This document shows positions 9,553 through 18,296 of a stretch of 64,000 bases of DNA, piece by piece (positions within the stretch are counted from its first letter, which is position 1; each line of letters begins with the position of its first letter). The notes under the pieces were generated by a model. It was not told the DNA's origin and ran no database searches. It saw only the letters and a list, made by a program, of their open reading frames with translations. Source of the stretch: Nostoc sp. PCC 7107 (lineage in GTDB: Bacteria > Cyanobacteriota > Cyanobacteriia > Cyanobacteriales > Nostocaceae); NCBI RefSeq assembly GCF_000316625.1, contig NC_019676.1:207501-271500 (forward strand). Direction: 5' to 3'. Position numbers and translations under genes: made by a program.

Positions 9553-10668
9553 ATGGATCAGGTTGTCATCAATGACACAACGTTACGTGATGGCGAGCAA
9601 GCAGCGGGTGTTGCTTTTAACTTAGAGGAGAAAATTGCGATCGCCAAATTTCTGGATGCAATCGGTGTTCCAGAAATGGAAATTGGTATTGCGGCGATGG
9701 GTGAAGCAGAACAACAAGCGATCGCTACAATTGTTGATTTAGGTTTGCAAGCTCATCTGTTAGGTTGGAACCGTGCCGTTATTGCCGATATTCAAGCTTC
9801 TATCGCTTGTGGTTTAAAGCGAGTGCATATATCTATTCCTGTCTCTGCAATTCAAATTGGGGCAAAATTCCAGGGAAAATGGCAATTAGTATGGCAAAAA
9901 CTCAAAGATAGTCTGAGCTTTGCCTTAGATCAAGGATTGTTTGTCTCGGTGGGAGGAGAAGATTCTTCTCGCGCCGATGAACAATTTCTTCTAGATACAG
10001 TACTTTATGCCCAAGAATGGGGTGCATCGCGGTTTCGCTTTTGTGACACCGTGGGCATTCTCGACCCATTCACAACTTACGACAAGGTGAAAAAATTGCT
10101 CACATCCTTGTCTATACCTGTAGAAATGCACACTCACAATGATTTTGGTCTAGCGACAGCTAATGCCCTAGCAGGTATAAAAGCAGGTGCATTATCTGTA
10201 AACACTACAGTCAATGGGTTAGGTGAAAGGGCAGGAAATGCAGCTTTAGAAGAAGTTGTGATGGCGCTTAAACATCTATCAAAGATGGATTTAAGTATAG
10301 ACACGCGGCGTTTATTAGAAATATCTCAACTTGTAGCCACAGCATCAGGTTATGGTTTACCACCTTGGAAGGCAATTGTCGGCGAAAATACCTTTGCCCA
10401 CGAATCAGGTATTCATGCTCATGGAGTGTTACAAAACCCCCACACCTACGAACCATTTGCCCCAGAAGAAATTGGCCGCGAACGGCGTTTAGTTATTGGT
10501 AAACATTCTGGTCGGCATTTATTATCTAATCTGCTGCAACAACATGGCATTATTCTGAATCATGAAGAAACTCAATCTGTGTTAAATGCAGTTAGGCAAC
10601 AATCAATGCAGAAAAAACGCAGTCTCACAACACAAGAACTTTTATCTTTGGTAGCACATACACAGTGA
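9553..10668 (+). CDS. nifV: Homocitrate synthase
   Basis: Condenses 2-oxoglutarate with acetyl-CoA to homocitrate, the organic ligand of the nitrogenase FeMo-cofactor. The 371-residue protein shows the HMGL-like signature DTTLRDGEQAAGVAF from residue 8, the second signature MHTHNDFGLATANALAG near 192 with metal-binding His residues, and GLGERAGNAALEEV. The length lacks the C-terminal regulatory domain of LeuA, which favours NifV over 2-isopropylmalate synthase. GGAG at 9537-9540 precedes ATG 9553. No other nif gene lies in the window; heterocystous cyanobacteria often carry nifV outside the main cluster. A role in another homocitrate-using reaction cannot be ruled out. Confidence 0.9.
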   Translation: MDQVVINDTTLRDGEQAAGVAFNLEEKIAIAKFLDAIGVPEMEIGIAAMGEAEQQAIATIVDLGLQAHLLGWNRAVIADIQASIACGLKRVHISIPVSAIQIGAKFQGKWQLVWQKLKDSLSFALDQGLFVSVGGEDSSRADEQFLLDTVLYAQEWGASRFRFCDTVGILDPFTTYDKVKKLLTSLSIPVEMHTHNDFGLATANALAGIKAGALSVNTTVNGLGERAGNAALEEVVMALKHLSKMDLSIDTRRLLEISQLVATASGYGLPPWKAIVGENTFAHESGIHAHGVLQNPHTYEPFAPEEIGRERRLVIGKHSGRHLLSNLLQQHGIILNHEETQSVLNAVRQQSMQKKRSLTTQELLSLVAHTQ

Positions 10669-10804
10669 TTCTCAAGCAACTTAGAGTAGGCAATGTCCGA
10701 CTGAATTAAAAGCATTGCCCAATTGACTTTAATTGCCATAAAATAGCTGGTGCAAGATATCAGCTTTGTTGGGTTAATCTTCAAGAAGGCTTACGCCGAG
10801 GATA

Positions 10805-11005
10805 TCACTCTACCCGACTTAGCATTTGATCAACTGAAATGTATTGTGTAGTGTCAGTCATCACTAGTGGTGTTGAGTTAATTTGACTAATAGGAGCAGG
10901 CTGCATATCTCGATAATCGAGGATTTGGACAATAATTAAATAAGCAATAGCCAGCAAGATAGAAATTGCACCTGTAATAATAGCGACTATTTTTGAACGA
11001 TTCAT
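10805..11005 (-). CDS. Small single-pass membrane protein, unknown
   Basis: A 66-residue open frame with ATG start: a short basic N-terminus (MNRSK), one long membrane helix (about residues 7-28, IVAIITGAISILLAIAYLIIV) and a polar tail ending SVDQMLSRVE. The positive-inside pattern suggests a cytoplasmic N-terminus. I do not recognise a family. It lies downstream of the permease gene on the same strand with a 237-base gap, and converges with nifV. It could be a real small protein or a chance frame; the clean signal-anchor pattern favours real. Confidence 0.5.
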   Translation of the reverse strand: MNRSKIVAIITGAISILLAIAYLIIVQILDYRDMQPAPISQINSTPLVMTDTTQYISVDQMLSRVE

Positions 11006-11242
11006 CAGTATTTCCCGTGGTGTAGATTTTTTCCTGTTCTTAATATCTACATTGCCATAAGATAGCAGGTAACAGGCAACAGGAAAACAAAAAATGGGGT
11101 TATCTGAACTGTATTGTTTGATAATCAGCGATCGCTAGTTCTAAATTTTTGCCTTGACTGTCAATTGTTTTACTTCACGCAAAGTAGCGCTGAGGTAAAC
11201 GCCAAGGTAGTCAAACTTAGACAGTAAAAGATTCTTACTCTA

Positions 11243-12460
11243 CTAAGCACTTCGCAATGCCACAATTGGGTCAAGTTTAGCAGCACGGCGGGCGGGAACA
11301 ACACCGAAGAATAAACCGATCGCACCGGAAATCCCTACAGCGGTAGCAATAGTTACAGGAGAGATACTTGCTTCTAATGGTGTTAAGGTGGCGACTATCA
11401 TAATTCCGCTGACACCAACAGCAGTCCCAACTACACCACCAATGGCGGAAACAATTATCGCTTCAATCATGAACTGTAACAATATATCTTGTTCGGTTGC
11501 ACCGATCGCTTTTCGCAGTCCGATTTCTTGGGTGCGTTCGGTGACAGAAACTAGCATGATATTCATGATACCGATACCGCCAACAAAAAGCGAAATGCCA
11601 GCGATCGCCGCCAGCATAATTGTTAATGCACCTGTGATTTGACCGACAGTTTGCAGTGCATCTTTTTGGGTGCGGATAGTGAAGTCATCTTCGCCGATAA
11701 TTTTGTGGCGTTGGCGCAGTAAGTTGGTGATTTGAAAAACTGCTGCATCTACACTATCGGCGTTTTTTGCTGAAGCGACGATGTAAGTTAACTCTAATCC
11801 ATAAGGTGAAGTCCGCCCAACAATGCGATTTGCCATTGTAATGACCGGGATCAAAGCCGCATCATCATAATCAACGCCTAGGCTGGAACCTTTACCAACT
11901 AACACCCCAATCACGCGAAAGCTGGTATTGCTGATGCGTAACTGCTGTCCCACAGGGTTGCTATTACCAAAAAGTCGTTCAGCTAACTTTGCACCCAGTA
12001 CCACCACTTGGTTACTACGTTTCATATCGACTTCCGAAAAAAACCGCCCTTTGTCAGTTTCAAAGTCGCGCACATTTAAAAAGCTGGGCGTTGTGCCGAT
12101 AATGTTGACATCAGTGTTTTTGTTAGCGTAAGTTACAACTTGTCTGCTATTTAACTCAGCAGTCACCTCGGCGATAGTTGGTACTTGAGTCGCGATCGCA
12201 TTGGCATCTTCCAATACTAAAGTTTTCGGCACATCTCTGGAAACACGTTCAGTTTCTTGATTCCCCGGAATCACAAACAATACATTCGGCCCTAAAGATT
12301 CTAACTCATTAGAAACGAATTTCTGTCCACCTTCCCCAATGCCAATCATGGCAATGACCGAAGCATTACCAATCACGATACCCAGCATTGTGAGAGCGCT
12401 ACGCAGCTTATTCGACAGCAGAGTTTTACCTGCCATTTGTACGCTTTCTAAGAAGTTCAT
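11243..12460 (-). CDS. MacB/FtsX-type ABC transporter permease
   Basis: A 405-residue inner-membrane permease with the MacB layout: an N-terminal helix after SVQMAGKTLLSNKLRSALTMLGIVIG, a periplasmic core domain (about 45-270), then three C-terminal helices of the FtsX domain (IMLVSVTERTQEIGLRKAIGATEQDILLQF lies between helices). Such permeases are mechanotransmitters that push substrates through a periplasmic adaptor rather than move them across the inner membrane. It has no fused ATPase, unlike proteobacterial MacB. The start overlaps the adaptor stop in ATGA, so the two are translationally coupled. A candidate ATPase lies at 60213-60971. Confidence 0.92.
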   Translation of the reverse strand: MNFLESVQMAGKTLLSNKLRSALTMLGIVIGNASVIAMIGIGEGGQKFVSNELESLGPNVLFVIPGNQETERVSRDVPKTLVLEDANAIATQVPTIAEVTAELNSRQVVTYANKNTDVNIIGTTPSFLNVRDFETDKGRFFSEVDMKRSNQVVVLGAKLAERLFGNSNPVGQQLRISNTSFRVIGVLVGKGSSLGVDYDDAALIPVITMANRIVGRTSPYGLELTYIVASAKNADSVDAAVFQITNLLRQRHKIIGEDDFTIRTQKDALQTVGQITGALTIMLAAIAGISLFVGGIGIMNIMLVSVTERTQEIGLRKAIGATEQDILLQFMIEAIIVSAIGGVVGTAVGVSGIMIVATLTPLEASISPVTIATAVGISGAIGLFFGVVPARRAAKLDPIVALRSA

Positions 12461-13926
12461 TGGTTTTGTGCTTCCTGCGCCTTCTTGATTTTATAGTCCT
12501 TGGGTAAGTCAACAAACACGCGATCGCCTGGTTGCACACCCGATAAAACTTGAGTTTGGTCTTGAATTTGCGCTCCTGTTGTCACTTCCCGAAATTGCGG
12601 CTGATTTTTCCCGTCGGGAACCAGGACACCAGTTTTACCTTTTTCGGTGACAATGGCCACAGTTGGTAATACTAAAGTATTGCTGACGCGATCGCCTAAA
12701 AAAGTCAAGTCAACATTTAAGCCAGAACGCAGTTTATCTGTACCTGTCTCTAACTCCACCCGCACCTGAAATGATGTCACACCTTGTTCCACTACTGCTT
12801 CTGGTGCAATCAAGCGGACACGACCTTTAAATATTTGGTCAGGATAAGCATCAGCCACAATTTCTACTTCTTGTCCTGGTTTAACTCTGCCAATATCAGC
12901 TTCGGGGATTTGGGCTAATACTTCTAAACCTTTAGCAACAGCCACAATGGAACTAGAAGTCGCCGAAGCACTGCTAGAAGCCGAGGTAGTGGGTGTGACA
13001 AATGCGCCGATGTTAGCGTATTTCTGAGTGACAATTCCTGCAAAGGGGGCGCGAATCACTGTTTCTTGCATTTTGACGTTTGCTGCGACTAACTGCGCTT
13101 GTGCGGCTTTGACTGCGGCTTGGCGTTGAGCAATTTCTTCTTTGCGTGTCCCATCTTGTAATAAAACTAAGGCGGCTTGTGCCTCAGTTACAGCGGCTTC
13201 CTTCATATCAATTTCTTCGCTACGGGAGCCACTTTGCATTAAAGACAACCGCCGACGAGCTTCTTCTAAATTAGCTTTAGCAGATTTATCTTCGCTGACT
13301 GCTTGGTCTAATAATTGCTTTTTCTCCGCACCTTGTTGGTAAAGATATTGATAACGTTTGACTTGTTCAGCGGTGTAGTTTACCCTTGCTTGGGCTGCAT
13401 CTACTTGAGCTTGTGCCTGAGCAATTTCTTGGGGACGATTACCTGCACGGGCTTGGGCTAACTGCGCTTGGGCTTGAGACAACCGGGCTTTTGCTTGGGT
13501 AATTTCTTGGGGACGAGTTCCTGCTAAAGCCTGATCTAATTGGGCTTGGGACTGGGCTAAGTTGGCGCGGTATTGAAGAATTTGCGCTTGCAAATCCCCT
13601 ACATCCATTCTGGCGATAATTTGATTTTGCTCTACGCGATCGCCTTGTTCCACATATAATTCTGCCAGTACCCCAGGATTTTTCGGACTAATATTCACAC
13701 TTTGTACAGGTACAACCTTACCACTGGCAGTAATTTTCAAAGTCACATTTTTAGCTTCTACCGGCACCGTTAGTTGTGTAATATCTTGTTCGCTGGCTGA
13801 TCGATTAACCATGTTGGCGGTAGTAGTAACACCAACCACAACAGCACCCGTGGCTATCAACCCAATCAGCCAGCGAAATGGGTGATAAACTTTGCCAATA
13901 ACGGGAACTTCGATGTAGGTGTTCAT
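12457..13926 (-). CDS. HlyD/MacA-like periplasmic adaptor protein
   Basis: A membrane-fusion protein of 489 residues from ATG 13926; the open frame extends to a TTG at 13974, which I judge less likely. It has an N-terminal membrane anchor (WLIGLIATGAVVVGVTTT), a split biotinyl-lipoyl domain (GKVVPVQSVNISPKNPGVL ... VIRAPFAGIVTQKYANIGAFV), a very long Ala/Gln-rich helical hairpin and a C-terminal beta-barrel. The hairpin contains four copies of a G(T/N/S)R(P/S/K)(Q/E)EI unit about 30-60 residues apart, a sign of internal duplication. It would link the permease to an outer-membrane channel such as TolC. It is the first gene of a two-gene operon with the permease. Confidence 0.92.
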   Translation of the reverse strand: MNTYIEVPVIGKVYHPFRWLIGLIATGAVVVGVTTTANMVNRSASEQDITQLTVPVEAKNVTLKITASGKVVPVQSVNISPKNPGVLAELYVEQGDRVEQNQIIARMDVGDLQAQILQYRANLAQSQAQLDQALAGTRPQEITQAKARLSQAQAQLAQARAGNRPQEIAQAQAQVDAAQARVNYTAEQVKRYQYLYQQGAEKKQLLDQAVSEDKSAKANLEEARRRLSLMQSGSRSEEIDMKEAAVTEAQAALVLLQDGTRKEEIAQRQAAVKAAQAQLVAANVKMQETVIRAPFAGIVTQKYANIGAFVTPTTSASSSASATSSSIVAVAKGLEVLAQIPEADIGRVKPGQEVEIVADAYPDQIFKGRVRLIAPEAVVEQGVTSFQVRVELETGTDKLRSGLNVDLTFLGDRVSNTLVLPTVAIVTEKGKTGVLVPDGKNQPQFREVTTGAQIQDQTQVLSGVQPGDRVFVDLPKDYKIKKAQEAQNQ

Positions 13927-13974
13927 AATTACGGTCTTACGAGTACTTTTGGGCTGTTGAGTTGGTCTATACAA

Positions 13975-14857
13975 GCTATCAGACTAAAAATTATCGGAAT
14001 TTTCTATTTATGTAGAATTATGAAAAATATAAATTAACGTTCCTTAATATTAGTCTTGAGTAATTTTACTTGCCTTCACCTAAACGGGTGAACTGAGATA
14101 TTGAGTCAATAGTAATTTGTGATTCATACTTTGCCCACATTTTCACTTTCTGCAAAAACTTAACCTAGCTTGTAAAAAGTGATGAAAAAGCTAACCATAC
14201 TAGCTTTTGCTGGTTAACAGACCTATTTAGATGCCTTTGCGCTGGCATGAGATCATAATAACGATAGATTTTTATCAATCAAATTTAGCCCAAATATTCA
14301 TTAATTATCATAAAAATATTTCCTATTAAGATATTTTTATGATTGTCATCAATATCTTTTTATCAGCTAGTTTGTCAAGTTTAATTTTTAAAATATCTGC
14401 TAAAATATCCAAAATTTTTGCTTATATTTTTAACACTATATTTTTTAATATATCAATCATTTATTTATATTTTCTTGTCAATTAATCTAAACAAATCATA
14501 GACACTAATTTTATTCGATTTTAGAGTTTCATATTTATTGGCAGATATTTAATATATAGTCATAAATTATTCATGGACAACCAGAAGTCGGGGTTCTGAG
14601 CTTATCGATTGTCATTGCTGAAATAATTAGAACTGCTATGGTTTTTTGACTTATAACTAAATTCATTAAGCCGAATATAGGCTAAAAGTCCTACCCCGCA
14701 AAGACTAAACATGTATTTAATCTAGCTGGGTTACTGAGCAGCAAAATTTAGCAATTACACAGATCAGCAGATTAATTAAAAAATAACAGTCCTTTATGAT
14801 ACTATTAATAAATATCAAAATGACTTAACATCAAATTTAGAGTTCTGTAGGTATAGC
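13975..14857. other. 883-base AT-rich divergent spacer
   Basis: No gene is seen on either strand. It separates the adaptor gene (minus) from the TPR lipoprotein gene (plus) and must hold both promoters. A perfect 13-bp inverted repeat lies at 14307-14343. Otherwise very AT-rich with no recognisable element. Confidence 0.5.
14307..14343. repeat. 13-bp perfect inverted repeat in divergent spacer
   Basis: Arms ATCATAAAAATAT (14307-14319) and ATATTTTTATGAT (14331-14343) around an 11-base centre. It could be a protein-binding dyad or an AT-rich hairpin. Position, about 380 bases upstream of the adaptor start, gives no firm role. Confidence 0.6.
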
Positions 14858-15601
14858 ATGGTCTTTTGGCGCTGCTTGGCTGCCTCTAGCTTGATTATTT
14901 GCTTCACATCTGGCTGCGATAGCAAAGCACAATCATCAATAAAAAATACTCAGCAAGTGGTACAAGAAATTAACGTTTCTCAGTTGCTGACAGAAGCAAA
15001 GACGAGTCAAAAAGCAGAAAATTTATTTGATCAAGGCAATAAATTATTAGATGCACAACACTATCAAGATGCCATAGCGGTTTATGATAAAGCGATCGCC
15101 TTTAAACCAGATAGTGCAGATGCTTGGATAAACCGAGGCATAGCTTTGACAAAACTGCAAAAACACACAGAAGCATTAGCGTCTTATGATCAAGCGATCG
15201 CTATCAAAGCTGATAAAGATGAAGCTTGGTATAACCGAGGTAATGCTTTAGCATCCTTACAAAGTTATGCAGGCGCAATTGCAGCTTATGATCGAGCGAT
15301 CGCCATTAAACCAAATAAACAAGAAGCCTGGATTAACCGCGGGATAGCGTTGACAAAACTGCAACGTTATCAGGAGGCATTAGCATCTTATGATCAGGCG
15401 ATCGCTATCAAAGCAGACAAGCCAGAAATTTATTACAATCGAGCTTGTACTTATGCCTTGCAAAACAAAGTAGAATTAGCAATTACAAACTTAAAAGCTG
15501 CCATACGTCTAGTTCCAGGAAAATACCAACAATTAGCGAAAACCGATCCAGACTTTAAAAAAGTACGTAGCGATCAAAGATTTAAAAAATTAATTCAATA
15601 G
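14858..15601 (+). CDS. TPR-repeat lipoprotein
   Basis: A 247-residue protein with a lipoprotein signal peptide (hydrophobic run to FTSGC, lipobox Cys20) and at least four consecutive TPR units from about residue 55 to 190, each with the A.Y.RG/NRGIALTKLQ...EALASYDQAIAIK pattern. Units 2 and 4 are nearly identical, showing recent internal duplication; HIP1 sites sit at the same position in several units (YDQAIAI encoded across GCGATCGC). It is expected at the periplasmic face of a membrane as a protein-interaction scaffold. No partner can be named. It stands alone on its strand. Confidence 0.88.
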   Translation: MVFWRCLAASSLIICFTSGCDSKAQSSIKNTQQVVQEINVSQLLTEAKTSQKAENLFDQGNKLLDAQHYQDAIAVYDKAIAFKPDSADAWINRGIALTKLQKHTEALASYDQAIAIKADKDEAWYNRGNALASLQSYAGAIAAYDRAIAIKPNKQEAWINRGIALTKLQRYQEALASYDQAIAIKADKPEIYYNRACTYALQNKVELAITNLKAAIRLVPGKYQQLAKTDPDFKKVRSDQRFKKLIQ

Positions 15602-15826
15602 CTGTTTGTGATAGCTATGAAGTGTAGTAGCTGCCCGATAGATAAGTAAAATAAATCATCTCAAACATAGACAATAAATACTTTTCCTGCCTGTTTCTTA
15701 TTTACTGTTGCCTATTCCCTACTATGTAAGTGACAATATGCGCTCTGCTGCAAGTTACAGGGTATGATTTGGATTAACTAAATCTAATCTCTGCATTGCT
15801 TTGCTCGCAGTGAGCAAAAATAATAT

Positions 15827-16702
15827 ATGAGAAAGTTACTGATTACCGGAGCAAGTGGTTTTTTAGGATGGCATCTTTGCCAACTAGCAAAACAAGAATG
15901 GGAAGTTTATAGTACTTATAACTCACATTTTATAGAAATTCCAGGAATCAAAATACTAAAAGTCAACTTAACAGACTTTCAAGAATTAAAACAACTATTT
16001 AACGAGATTAATCCAGCCGCAGTTATTCATACAGCCGCCCACTCACAACCAAATTTTTGTCAAATTTATCCTCAAGAATCACACTTAATTAATGTCACAG
16101 TATCTTGCAATATAGCTGGACTATGTGCAGATTATGCTATTCCTTGCGTGTTTACATCAACAGATCAAGTTTTCAATGGCTTAAATGCTCCTTATAATGA
16201 AGCTGTCCCTGTATGTCCCATCAATATTTATGGTGAGCAAAAAGTCATGGCTGAAATGGGTATGTTAGAGCGATATCCTTTGACCGCAGTCTGTCGAATG
16301 CCTTTGTTATTTGGTAGTGCAACACCTACAGCCCAGAGCTTTATTCAACCATTTATTCAAACTTTAAAAGAAGAAAAAGAATTAAATTTATTTATTGATG
16401 AATATCGTACACCAGCCAGCGGGACAACAACCGCGAAAGGATTATTATTAGCTGTAGAGAAAGTGAACGGAATCATTCACCTAGGCGGGAAAGAACGGAT
16501 TTCACGCTATGACTTTGGACAGTTATTGGTAGAAGTATTCAAACTACCATCCACAGGCATAAAAAGCTGTCGCCAAAAAGATGTAAAAATGTCAGCACCA
16601 AGACCAGCAGATGTTTCTTTAGATAGTTCTCAAGCTTTTGGGTTAGGATATCAACCTTTATCTATCAAAGAAGAATTAAAAATTATCGCAAATCATCTTT
16701 GA
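15827..16702 (+). CDS. RmlD-like NAD(P)-dependent sugar reductase (SDR family)
   Basis: A 291-residue extended short-chain dehydrogenase. The Rossmann motif is GASGFLG (8-14) and the catalytic YxxxK is Tyr135-Lys139 in IYGEQKVMAE; STDQVFNG supplies the Ser/Thr and the usual RmlD-type loop. The overall pattern (VIHTAAHSQPNFC...) is closest to dTDP-4-dehydrorhamnose reductases. No other dTDP-rhamnose genes lie next to it, so the actual sugar is uncertain; related enzymes include methionine adenosyltransferase beta-like proteins and other epimerases/reductases. A single-gene unit with spacers of over 200 bases on both sides. Confidence 0.82.
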   Translation: MRKLLITGASGFLGWHLCQLAKQEWEVYSTYNSHFIEIPGIKILKVNLTDFQELKQLFNEINPAAVIHTAAHSQPNFCQIYPQESHLINVTVSCNIAGLCADYAIPCVFTSTDQVFNGLNAPYNEAVPVCPINIYGEQKVMAEMGMLERYPLTAVCRMPLLFGSATPTAQSFIQPFIQTLKEEKELNLFIDEYRTPASGTTTAKGLLLAVEKVNGIIHLGGKERISRYDFGQLLVEVFKLPSTGIKSCRQKDVKMSAPRPADVSLDSSQAFGLGYQPLSIKEELKIIANHL

Positions 16703-16964
16703 ACACATGACCGTCCTGATAGCAGTCCATCACAGTTGTTTGATACCACATCTTTGTATAATACTGCCACATCTCTACAGGATTTATCTGTATGATCATT
16801 AACGTGAAATGGAATAATTCCTGATAAGATTAGTCTGCCATCCCAGCAAAATCTTGATAAGCTGATGTCTAATGTCTACAGCCCTAGGATTGAAAGCAGT
16901 ACTTCAACAGATCCAGCAACAAGACAGATATTAATCAATCCAGTCAACAAGAAGGATTTATTGA

Positions 16965-17975
16965 ATGTCGGTGGGAATACGCTACGATTGGCAGGAAGCA
17001 GAGATTCAGAAGATTTATGATATGCCGTTGCTAGAGCTTATTTATCAAGCTGCTAGTGTGCATCGCCAATATCATGACCCTAAAAAAATACAGGTATGTA
17101 AACTTATCTCCATTAAAACCGGAGGTTGTCCTGAAGATTGTGGCTATTGCGCTCAATCTTCTCGTTATAAAACAGAAGTGAAACCACAAGCACTTCTGGA
17201 TAAAGATACAGTGGTGAATATTGCCCAAACAGCTAAACAAAAAGGTGTCAGTCGTGTTTGTATGGGTGCTGCTTGGCGAGAAGTACGAGATAACTCTCAG
17301 TTTGAAACAGTGCTGGAAATGGTCAAAGAAGTGACCGATATGGGTTTAGAAGTCTGCTGTACTCTGGGAATGTTGACAGCCGACCAAGCAAAGCGATTAG
17401 AAACAGCCGGGTTGTATGCTTACAACCACAATTTAGATACTTCAGAAGATTATTACAGCACAATTATTACCACCAGGACTTATAGCGATCGCCTGAATAC
17501 AATTGAGAATGTCCGCCAAACTAATGTGACTGTTTGCTCTGGCGGTATTCTAGGCTTAGGTGAAACTGCTCAAGACAGAGTATCGATGTTGCACACCCTG
17601 GCAAACCTCAATCCTCATCCAGAGTCAGTTCCAATTAATATTCTGTCTCAAGTGGAAGGTACACCCTTAGAAAATCAACCAGATGTCCCCATTTGGGATG
17701 TTGTGCGGATGATTGCTACAGCACGTATTGTTATGCCAACTTCTGATGTGCGGTTGAGCGCTGGTCGTGCCAGACTTTCTCAAGTTGAGCAAGCTTTCTG
17801 CTTTATGGCAGGAGCTAATTCTATCTTTTCCAGTGACGATAACAAAATGCTCACTGTCACCACTCCTTGCCCAGATTATGATGCTGACCAGGAAATGTTG
17901 AATTTGCTGGGGTTAGAAATGCGTCCACCTATCCAAAGAGCAAATCAGGTGGCTAGTCCTGCGGCGGTGGGATAA
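16965..17975 (+). CDS. bioB: Biotin synthase
   Basis: A radical-SAM enzyme of 336 residues that inserts sulfur into dethiobiotin, the last step of biotin synthesis. The [4Fe-4S] ligands are Cys55, Cys59 and Cys62 in [41 protein letters not shown] and SAGRARLS are further BioB motifs that contribute the [2Fe-2S] ligands and substrate site. Length is normal. bioF, an earlier gene of the same pathway, lies 34 kb away at 51128-52294 on the other strand, so the pathway is dispersed. A hairpin shared with the convergent petL follows. Confidence 0.97.
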   Translation: MSVGIRYDWQEAEIQKIYDMPLLELIYQAASVHRQYHDPKKIQVCKLISIKTGGCPEDCGYCAQSSRYKTEVKPQALLDKDTVVNIAQTAKQKGVSRVCMGAAWREVRDNSQFETVLEMVKEVTDMGLEVCCTLGMLTADQAKRLETAGLYAYNHNLDTSEDYYSTIITTRTYSDRLNTIENVRQTNVTVCSGGILGLGETAQDRVSMLHTLANLNPHPESVPINILSQVEGTPLENQPDVPIWDVVRMIATARIVMPTSDVRLSAGRARLSQVEQAFCFMAGANSIFSSDDNKMLTVTTPCPDYDADQEMLNLLGLEMRPPIQRANQVASPAAVG

Positions 17976-17982
17976 GTAAATA

Positions 17983-18027
17983 GGGTGTAAGGGTGGAGAA
18001 TTTTGCCTTACTTATACCCTTACACCC
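17983..18027. terminator. Hairpin between convergent bioB and petL
   Basis: A perfect 12-bp inverted repeat, GGGTGTAAGGGT (17983-17994) and ACCCTTACACCC (18016-18027), eight bases after the bioB stop and 15 bases beyond the petL stop. It is well placed to end transcription from both sides. Confidence 0.65.
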
Positions 18028-18042
18028 CTATACCCTTAATTT

Positions 18043-18138
18043 TTAGAGGATTTTAGCAGCACGTAGACCGAACAAAAGACCAGCTGCGATCGCTGTAAAT
18101 AAAGCTAAAAAACCGACGTAAGCAACTATTGCAAACAT
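18043..18138 (-). CDS. petL: Cytochrome b6f complex subunit PetL
   Basis: A 31-residue single-helix protein, read from the minus strand with ATG at 18138 and TAA at 18043-18045. The translation begins [14 protein letters not shown], continues [12 protein letters not shown] and ends AAKIL, which I recognise as nostocacean PetL (subunit 6). PetL is a small peripheral subunit that stabilises the b6f dimer in photosynthetic and respiratory electron transport. The frame is below usual gene-finder cut-offs, so it is easily missed. It lies between bioB and aroB, convergent with bioB; no other pet gene is in the window. Confidence 0.92.
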   Translation of the reverse strand: MFAIVAYVGFLALFTAIAAGLLFGLRAAKIL

Positions 18139-18189
18139 TTTGATGCTTCTCCACAATACTTCACTAAATCTATTGAACCATTAGTCACG

Positions 18190-18210
18190 GGTCAATGGTC
18201 AATGGTCAAC
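18190..18210. repeat. Heptamer repeat GGTCAAT x3
   Basis: GGTCAAT at 18190-18196 and 18197-18203, then GGTCAAC at 18204-18210. This short tandem repeat lies between petL and aroB, in the divergent promoter region. Confidence 0.8.
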
Positions 18211-18296
18211 AGGCTAAAGAATGCAATTTCAAACTTCATATTTCAGACCCAGATTGCGTTAAAATACAAGCCCACGGCGCTTTTTAGGGTTGGGCA

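Noticed and set aside
9553-10668. nifV read as leuA (2-isopropylmalate synthase)
   Set aside because: Too short by about 150 residues and lacking the LeuA regulatory domain.
16703-16964. Possible riboswitch upstream of bioB
   Set aside because: No recognisable riboswitch core; biotin riboswitches are not known and no clear folding was seen.
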